NCBI GenBank assembly: GCA_903923395.1
Contig: CAIXXM010000013.1
Coordinates: 1-39,240, forward strand
Reading direction: 5' to 3'
From: an uncultured Acidobacteriia bacterium
Lineage (GTDB): Bacteria > Acidobacteriota > Terriglobia > Bryobacterales > Bryobacteraceae
Length of the DNA: 39,240 bases
Made by a program: the position numbers and the translations under genes. Shown piece after piece: positions 34,037 to 39,240 of this stretch. The stretch's first letter is position 1, and each line of letters starts with the position of its first letter. The notes beneath the pieces are model-generated. The model ran no database searches. It was not told where the DNA came from and worked only from the letters and a program-made list of their open reading frames with translations.

Positions 34037-34994
34037 CTTTTTCGCGCCGCTTTTGGACCAGGATCTCCCGCACCGCGTAGATCCGCCGGCCGGGCGTTTC
34101 AAAGTAGGTCCGGATGAGCAACTCGCCGATCAACCCAGTGGAGAACATCATCAGTCCCGCCAGCAGCAACAGCGCACCCGCAATCATCATCGGTCCGCGG
34201 GAGACGAAAATGTCCTGCTGCAACACGATCTTTTCCACCGCGCACCAGGCGAGCAGCAATCCGCCCGTCAACAGCCCCGTCAGGCCCAGCGAACCAAAGA
34301 AATGCATGGGGCGGGTGAAATACTTCAACAGGAACCGGATCGTAATGATGTCGAACATCACGCGGAACGTGCGGCTCAATCCGTAATGTGACTCCCCGGC
34401 AATCCGCGGCGGATTCTGGATGGGCACTTCGCAGACGCGCGCCCCATAGAAACTGGCCAGTGCCGGAATGAAGCGGTGCAGTTCCCCGTATAAGTGGACA
34501 TCCTTCAGCACTTCAGAACGATAGGCCTTGAAGGTGGTTCCGAAATCCCGCAGATCAATACCCGATGCCTTCGCCATCAGCCAGTTGGCAATCCGTGAAG
34601 GAATCTTGCGCGTGATGGCGTTGTCAATCCGCTCTTTACGCCACCCGCTGGCGATGTCCCAGCCCTCATCAATCTTGGCCAGAAGTGCCGGAATATCCTC
34701 CGGCGCGTGCTGCAGATCCCCGTCCATGGCGATGATCACGCTGCCCTTGGCCTCATCAAACCCGGCCGCCAGCGCAGGCGTCTGACCGAAGTTCCGCCGC
34801 AAACGGATCACCTTCAGGTGCGAATCCGTCTGCACCAGATTCGAAAGCAACTCCAGGCTGCGGTCCGACGAATAGTCATCCACAAACAGGATTTCGTACT
34901 TCCGGTTCAGCTTGACCAGCACGCTCGTGAGACGGTCATAGAGCGGCAGAATCGAATGTTCTTCGTTGTGGATAGGGACGACGATTGACAGCAT
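34026..34994 (-). CDS. Membrane-bound GT2 glycosyltransferase (polyprenyl-phosphate type)
   Basis: This 322-aa enzyme is likely to transfer a sugar from a nucleotide donor to a polyprenyl phosphate or envelope acceptor. The GT-A domain opens with LSIVVPIHNEE. The donor site has VDDYSSD (38-44), and the metal motif DGDLQ is at 91-95, with LRRNFGQTPALAAG between. Two C-terminal membrane spans lie at about 231-255 and 267-293, as in the GtrB/ArnC/DPMS group. The ATG at 34994 is chosen for a GGAG seven bases upstream and because the fold starts immediately; the frame reaches 35045 without support. Its stop codon lies within the convergent TrmB gene. It follows the amidase gene on the same strand after 102 bases. 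Confidence 0.9.
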   Translation of the reverse strand: MLSIVVPIHNEEHSILPLYDRLTSVLVKLNRKYEILFVDDYSSDRSLELLSNLVQTDSHLKVIRLRRNFGQTPALAAGFDEAKGSVIIAMDGDLQHAPEDIPALLAKIDEGWDIASGWRKERIDNAITRKIPSRIANWLMAKASGIDLRDFGTTFKAYRSEVLKDVHLYGELHRFIPALASFYGARVCEVPIQNPPRIAGESHYGLSRTFRVMFDIITIRFLLKYFTRPMHFFGSLGLTGLLTGGLLLAWCAVEKIVLQQDIFVSRGPMMIAGALLLLAGLMMFSTGLIGELLIRTYFETPGRRIYAVREILVQKRREKVNP

Positions 34995-35096
34995 GGGCAA
35001 CTCCAGTTTAGCGAGACTGGAACGCAGTTGTTGCGGCCCTGTCATTCCCTACGGATGCCTCGACCGTGCCGCAGGGTTCCACGGAATTTCCCTGAG

Positions 35097-36824
35097 CTAT
35101 GGAACGCTGGCTGGTCTCACACGCCGCTTCGTCGCCTGCTCAAACGCAAAAGCCATCTTGAGCAGTTCCGGCTCGCTGCAGGCCATGCCCGTAAACGCCA
35201 CGCCAAACGGTGCGGGCTTGGGGTCGAAACCCTGCGGGAACGGGCCGCCAAACGTGTTGGGAACAAAGCCAAACGGCACCAGCACCGTGGGATAACCGGG
35301 CTTCGCCGCGATGGAGGCGCCCGACGCACCGGGGAACAGCAGCGCATCCAGTTTCTTTTCCTTCATCACCTCATCGATGCCATGCGTTCCAGCCAGGTAA
35401 ATATCCTTCGCGCGGTCCGCTTCGTAGCGGGCACGGTCCGCCACCACATCCATTTCGTCAGAGACATCCAGATTCGATTGCCCAAAGCGGATCGAGCCCG
35501 ATTGCGTGTGCGTAATATTCCACTCCCGCAGTTCCTTGAGCGTCTTCACCGGAGCCGATGGCCCGAGTGTGGCAAGAAAGGCATTGAAATCGCGCTTCAT
35601 GCCGTACTTGAGCACCACGGAGCAGTTGGCGTCTTTGCCTTTGGCGTTCGTATTGCCGCCACACTGCCCCCACAAAAGGAAATTCTTGTCCGGGTCCTGA
35701 TCCACTACCGAGGGGATATCGGCAGGGTCCACAATCACCGCGCCCTGCGCCTTCAAGATCTCGATTGCTTCCGTCATGAGCCGCTGCTGTTCCGGCGAAG
35801 GCCCGAAGCCGCCACCCCCGCCACCACGCCGCGCCCCTTCCACCGTGGGAGCACCCGCGCGCCGCGGCGGATTTGCCTGCGTATAAAAGGACGCCCGCGG
35901 AATCCCGATCCGCATCCCCTTCAAGCCGTCAGCCTTCAGGAACTGCGTGTAATCCCGGTTGGCCGGTGGTTTGCACTTCGAGGTCGCAGGGTCATTCGGG
36001 TCCGGCGACGCACTCTCCAGCGCTCCCAACAAAATCGCGGCATCCGTCACCGTCTTCGCCATCGGCCCCGCCGTGTCCTGATCCGCCGTAATCGGAATCA
36101 CCCCATAGCGGCTGATCCGGCCCACCGTCGGCTTCACCCCGGCCAGCATGTTCTGATTGGTGGGGCTCAAAATCGAACCGGAAGTCTCCGTACCCACATT
36201 CGCAGCCCAGAAATTCGCCGCCGTCCCGACCCCGGAACTCGACCCGCCCGTCGTCAACACCGGACGCCCATCATCATTGCCCTCACGCGGGTCCCGCCGC
36301 GGATCATAGGGGTTGTAGCCAAAGCCCCGCACCGCGTTGTAATTCGCAGGCATCGGCGTCGGCGCTCCAGCCACCCAGTTCGCCAACTCGGAAAGTCCCG
36401 TCTTCGCGATGATCACCGCACCCGCATCCCGCAGGTTCTTCGTCAGCGTGGCATCATAGGGCGGCAGATAACCTGCGAACACCAGCGCACCGCCCGTGGT
36501 CACAATGTCGTGCGTCAGAATGTTGTCCTTCAGCGCGATCGGAATCCCGTGCAGCGGACCGCGAATCTTTCCCTGCGCCCGCTCCCGGTCCCGCTCCTCG
36601 GCTTCCGCCAGCACATTCGGATTCACCGTGATAATGCAGTGCAGCTTGTCTTCATAGAGACCAATCCGCACCAGATAGGCCTGTACCAGTTCGCGCGACG
36701 TAACGCGCCCTTCTTCCATGGCCTTACGCATCTCCGGGATGCTGGTCTCCACCACGTCGAAGGGCTTCTTCTGGGCAAACAATTGTATGGCAAATAACGT
36801 GAGTAAAAGAAGAATTCTGATCAT
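35097..36824 (-). CDS. Secreted amidase-signature-family hydrolase
   Basis: This 575-aa exported enzyme belongs to the amidase signature family and should hydrolyse a C-N amide bond. A signal peptide (MIRILLLLTLFAIQLFAQ) precedes the catalytic core. The catalytic Lys is Lys99 in PIALKDNI, the cis-Ser lies in GGSSSG (193-198), and the nucleophile is Ser217 in GTETSGSI. An unusual insert rich in Arg, Pro and Gly, including a run of six Gly (ARRGGGGGGFGPSP), lies in the middle and is probably a flexible loop. The start at 36824 is fixed by the signal peptide; the longer frame adds 25 non-signal residues and no Shine-Dalgarno is clear. Divergent from the cytochrome operon. Natural substrate unknown. 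Confidence 0.92.
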   Translation of the reverse strand: MIRILLLLTLFAIQLFAQKKPFDVVETSIPEMRKAMEEGRVTSRELVQAYLVRIGLYEDKLHCIITVNPNVLAEAEERDRERAQGKIRGPLHGIPIALKDNILTHDIVTTGGALVFAGYLPPYDATLTKNLRDAGAVIIAKTGLSELANWVAGAPTPMPANYNAVRGFGYNPYDPRRDPREGNDDGRPVLTTGGSSSGVGTAANFWAANVGTETSGSILSPTNQNMLAGVKPTVGRISRYGVIPITADQDTAGPMAKTVTDAAILLGALESASPDPNDPATSKCKPPANRDYTQFLKADGLKGMRIGIPRASFYTQANPPRRAGAPTVEGARRGGGGGGFGPSPEQQRLMTEAIEILKAQGAVIVDPADIPSVVDQDPDKNFLLWGQCGGNTNAKGKDANCSVVLKYGMKRDFNAFLATLGPSAPVKTLKELREWNITHTQSGSIRFGQSNLDVSDEMDVVADRARYEADRAKDIYLAGTHGIDEVMKEKKLDALLFPGASGASIAAKPGYPTVLVPFGFVPNTFGGPFPQGFDPKPAPFGVAFTGMACSEPELLKMAFAFEQATKRRVRPASVP

Positions 36825-36930
36825 CGGATTAACGCGCAGTATCGCACAATCCCTTGCGCGATTACACGCAATGATGAGCCGCGCCGCACGAAGATTCAAT
36901 AGTTTACGGGTGGTAGGAAATTTGCGGTAT

Positions 36931-36957
36931 CAAGAGTCTCTCAAAGACTCTTGGAGG
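36931..36957 (+). promoter_or_regulatory. Perfect hairpin abutting the Shine-Dalgarno of the cytochrome bc operon
   Basis: CAAGAGTCT (36931-36939) and AGACTCTTG (36945-36953) form a 9-bp perfect inverted repeat with a 5-nt loop. Its last base is the first G of the GGAGG ribosome-binding site (36953-36957), followed after four bases by the TTG start at 36962. Formed in mRNA, it would sit against the ribosome site; as DNA it would be a protein-binding palindrome. Either way a control role is likely. Confidence 0.6.
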
Positions 36958-36961
36958 CAAT

Positions 36962-38074
36962 TTGAACTACTTCCCTGCACCAGACCCTATCCCTTTGCCC
37001 GCGCCGGTCTGGCTGTTCAAAATCCTGCATAACCTCACCCTGGCCTTACACCTGGGTGCCATGCAACTGCTCGCGGGCGGGCTCTTGACCGGCCTCTGTC
37101 TCGCCATCGCCGGACGCGCCAACGGAAACCGCAACGCCACACAGGCCGCGGGCATGCTCATCCACAGGCTCCCCACGGTCATGGCCTTCGTCATCAATCT
37201 CGGAGTACCACCTCTGCTCTTTGCCCAGGTGCTTTACGGCCGCGCTCTCTACACCAGCAGCGTCCTGATCGGCGCTTATTGGATCGCAGTCATATTCCTG
37301 CTCATGGCAAGCTATTACGGCCTTTACTTCGCTGCCAAGCGCGCGGATTCTGGCAAACCCTGGATCGCGACCGGTCTGGCCGCGTTCCTGCTAATCGGCA
37401 CCATCGGCTTCATTTACACCAACAACATGACGCTGATGCTCCGCCCGCAGGTTTGGGCTGGCATGTATCAACACAGTCCGGGTGGACTCCAGTTGAACGT
37501 CAAAGATCCCACCGCCCACACACGCTGGGGCTTCTTCGTGCTGGGCGCGCTTGCCTCCTCCGGCTGCGCCATGATGCTGCTCGCGCTGCGCAGACACTTT
37601 GAAAGCGATATCCGCATTCTCCTCTTCCGCGCCGGAGCCTTCTCCGCTTTTCTCGGCGTCCTGCTCCAGGCCGGCTTCGCGATGCCAATCATCAAAGCGC
37701 AGCCCGCCGCAGTGATGACCGCCCTCATGGCCGACCCCATCTACGCGCTTTCCGCTTATGCCTGGCTTGCCCTGGTGACACTGCTTCTGATCGCCGCCAC
37801 CTTCGCCTTCCTGACCGGCAAACCCGGCGCCATACTCGCCGTCCCGGCAGCCCTGCTCGGCTTCCTCCAGTTAGCCGCGGCAGTCATGGTGCGCGATGGC
37901 ATCCGCGACGTCACCCTCCGCCTGGCCGGCTTTGAAGTTTGGGACCGTCAAGTAGTCACCAACTGGTCTGTCGTCGGCCTCTTTTTGGTCTTGTTCGTGG
38001 CCGCACTGGCCGTCATTGGATATCTGATCCGCGTGGTAGCCTCCGCGCGCCGCATCGAGGAGAAATATGCCTGA
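36962..38074 (+). CDS. Multi-span membrane protein heading a cytochrome bc operon
   Basis: This is a 370-aa integral membrane protein with about nine or ten hydrophobic segments. Start is TTG at 36962, four bases after GGAGG. Histidines lie in or near membrane segments: His23 and His30 in ILHNLTLALHLG, and His68 in MLIHRLPTVMAF, with others at 171 and 186 in a loop. They could bind b-type heme, although I see no standard cytochrome motif. The gene overlaps the Rieske gene by eight bases, which is in turn followed by cytochrome b, so it is probably an extra subunit or assembly factor of that complex. I do not recognise a named family; membership in the complex is inferred from context. Confidence 0.78.
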   Translation: MNYFPAPDPIPLPAPVWLFKILHNLTLALHLGAMQLLAGGLLTGLCLAIAGRANGNRNATQAAGMLIHRLPTVMAFVINLGVPPLLFAQVLYGRALYTSSVLIGAYWIAVIFLLMASYYGLYFAAKRADSGKPWIATGLAAFLLIGTIGFIYTNNMTLMLRPQVWAGMYQHSPGGLQLNVKDPTAHTRWGFFVLGALASSGCAMMLLALRRHFESDIRILLFRAGAFSAFLGVLLQAGFAMPIIKAQPAAVMTALMADPIYALSAYAWLALVTLLLIAATFAFLTGKPGAILAVPAALLGFLQLAAAVMVRDGIRDVTLRLAGFEVWDRQVVTNWSVVGLFLVLFVAALAVIGYLIRVVASARRIEEKYA

Positions 38075-38546
38075 AATGGAAACCACAGGTTTGCACCTGG
38101 CCCATACCGCACCCAAGCGCCGCGACCTGCTGCAGCTTGGCATGGGAGCCTTCGCAGCCTGTTATGCCGGGGCTCTGGGATACCCCGTGTACCGCTATCT
38201 CGCCACCCCATCCACACGCGCCGCCGCCGAAGGAGAAATCTCGTCGCTCGCCATACCAACCAAGGATCTTCCCGGCCCTGGCACAGCCACCATGTTTCTC
38301 TTCGGCTCCCAGCCCGCGATGCTGATTCACCACGCCGATAACAGTTGGGTCGCCTTCAACGCCGTCTGTACCCACTTGGGCTGCACCGTCGGCTTTGAGC
38401 CGGAAAACAAACGGATCTTCTGCCCCTGCCACGGCGGGGTCTATGACATGCACACCGGCGCAGTGGTTTCCGGACCACCGCCCAAGGGTTTAACCGTTTA
38501 CAAAGTGGAGGCTGCCAATGGCAACGTCACCGTTTCCAGAACCTAA
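38067..38546 (+). CDS. Rieske iron-sulfur protein of a cytochrome bc complex
   Basis: This 159-aa protein carries a [2Fe-2S] cluster that passes electrons from quinol to a cytochrome. Box 1 is CTHLGC (Cys101, His103, Cys106) and box 2 is CPCHGG (Cys119, Cys121, His122), giving the two Cys and two His ligands and the stabilising disulfide. The N-terminal KRRDLLQLGMGAFAACYAG is a twin-arginine-like signal that would stay as a membrane anchor. The GPPPKGL loop after box 2 is the usual proline loop. The gene starts eight bases inside the preceding gene and its end overlaps cytochrome b by 29 bases, so all three are translated together. It is small but complete. Confidence 0.95.
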   Translation: MPEMETTGLHLAHTAPKRRDLLQLGMGAFAACYAGALGYPVYRYLATPSTRAAAEGEISSLAIPTKDLPGPGTATMFLFGSQPAMLIHHADNSWVAFNAVCTHLGCTVGFEPENKRIFCPCHGGVYDMHTGAVVSGPPPKGLTVYKVEAANGNVTVSRT

Positions 38547-39240
38547 GTCCGGCAAAGGCGGACTCTTCCAATGGGCCGATGAACGCCTCGGCCTCTCGGA
38601 CTTACTCGAACTCGCGGCACATAAGACCGTACCCCAGCACAAACATTCCTTCTGGTATTACTGGGGCGGCATCTCACTGCTCTTCTTCGTAGTCCAGTTA
38701 TTCACCGGCATCCTGCTGCTGGTCTATTACCGGCCCGGCAAAGATGCCTTTGAATCTGTCCGCCAGATTACTTACGACATAGACTTCGGCTGGCTGATCC
38801 GCTCCGCGCATTCCTGGTCCGCCAACCTGATGGTCTTCGCCGTCTTCGTCCACTTATTCTCGGTCTATTTCATGAAGGCCTACCGCAAGCCGCGTGAGTT
38901 CGGCTGGTGGAGCGGACTGATCCTGCTCGCCGTCGTCCTGCTCTTCGGCTTCAGCGGCTATCTTCTTCCCATGGATGAGCTGGCTTACTTCGCCACCAAG
39001 GTGGGGCTCCAGATACCAGCCATGATTCCCGGCCTCGGACAAGTCATTACAGATCTGGCCCGCGGCGCTCCGCAAGTCGGCCAGGCGACCGTGCAGCGGT
39101 TCTTTGCCCTGCATGCCGTCGTGCTGCCACTCCTGTTCCTGCCGCTGCTGGGTTTCCATCTTTTCCTCGTCCAGAAACACGGCAACGCCTCACCGCCGGA
39201 GGAAGAAGCCAAGCCGCTGGCGGAGAGAAGATCCATCCCG
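38518..39240 (+). CDS. Cytochrome b (b6-type N-terminal part), cut by the window end
   Basis: This is an open frame of 241 codons running off the window without a stop. The ATG at 38518 has GGAGG (38507-38511) at six bases' distance and overlaps the Rieske gene. Heme ligands are visible in two helices: His98 and His112 (RSAHSWSANLMVFAVFVH) and His199 and His214 (FFALHAVVLPLLFLPLLGFH). The spacing of 13 residues in the first pair and 14 in the second is that of cytochrome b6-type proteins, not mitochondrial-type cytochrome b. Membrane spans at about 50-70, 100-120, 133-151 and 196-218 match the four-helix heme core. The sequence after 218 is polar, so the split b6/subunit IV layout is possible; the missing 3' part would decide. 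Confidence 0.93.
   Translation, partial: MATSPFPEPKSGKGGLFQWADERLGLSDLLELAAHKTVPQHKHSFWYYWGGISLLFFVVQLFTGILLLVYYRPGKDAFESVRQITYDIDFGWLIRSAHSWSANLMVFAVFVHLFSVYFMKAYRKPREFGWWSGLILLAVVLLFGFSGYLLPMDELAYFATKVGLQIPAMIPGLGQVITDLARGAPQVGQATVQRFFALHAVVLPLLFLPLLGFHLFLVQKHGNASPPEEEAKPLAERRSIP

Overview
The window looks like a chromosome segment of an acidobacterium, most likely from the Solibacter/Bryobacter side of the phylum. This is an inference from gene content: two very large TonB-dependent outer-membrane receptors with an N-terminal carboxypeptidase-regulatory-like domain and no SusD partner, Tat-exported sulfatases, DUF1080 proteins, a Tat-exported Gfo/Idh/MocA oxidoreductase, and an NtrYX pair. 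The DNA is moderately GC-rich by eye. I see no rRNA, tRNA, CRISPR array, insertion sequence or phage gene.

Layout. 1-354: non-coding, with a diverged, partly split duplication. 355-2928 (-): secreted M1 aminopeptidase. 3018-4649 (+): a tight run of VapB-like antitoxin, VapC PIN toxin, a 55-aa six-cysteine mini-protein and an unrecognised secreted protein. 4669-6810 (-): a TPR-like protein with an acidic tail, downstream of a secreted DUF1080 protein. 6858-10371 (+): DUF1028 protein, a small secreted protein built of three degenerate repeats, a Tat-exported Gfo/Idh/MocA oxidoreductase and a translationally coupled DUF1080 protein. 10373-28336: a carbohydrate-uptake and -degradation region with two sulfatases, a beta-helix protein, a bifunctional SGNH esterase/PL10 pectate lyase, an S9 peptidase and two tandem TonB-dependent receptors.

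28585-34994: regulation and envelope genes. These are NtrY/NtrX overlapping by ATGA, an otherwise overlooked 46-aa zinc-ribbon protein, a LuxR-type response regulator whose phosphoacceptor Asp is Gly, a TrmB-like regulator, and a polyprenyl-phosphate-type GT2 glycosyltransferase whose end overlaps the TrmB gene convergently. 35097-36824 (-): secreted amidase. 36962-39240 (+): start of a cytochrome bc operon comprising a multi-span membrane protein, a Rieske protein and a b6-type cytochrome b cut by the window edge; all three genes overlap.

How it fits together. The central region reads as a locus for a pectin-like, possibly sulfated and acetylated polysaccharide: deacetylation and lyase cleavage by the fusion enzyme, desulfation by two sulfatases, possible further trimming by the beta-helix protein, and uptake through the TonB receptors. 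The oxidoreductase/DUF1080 pair fits 3-keto-glycoside chemistry. Less explained items are the two genes riding behind vapBC, the pseudo-receiver regulator next to NtrYX, the hairpin touching the ribosome-binding site of the bc operon, and the extra histidine-bearing membrane protein heading that operon.
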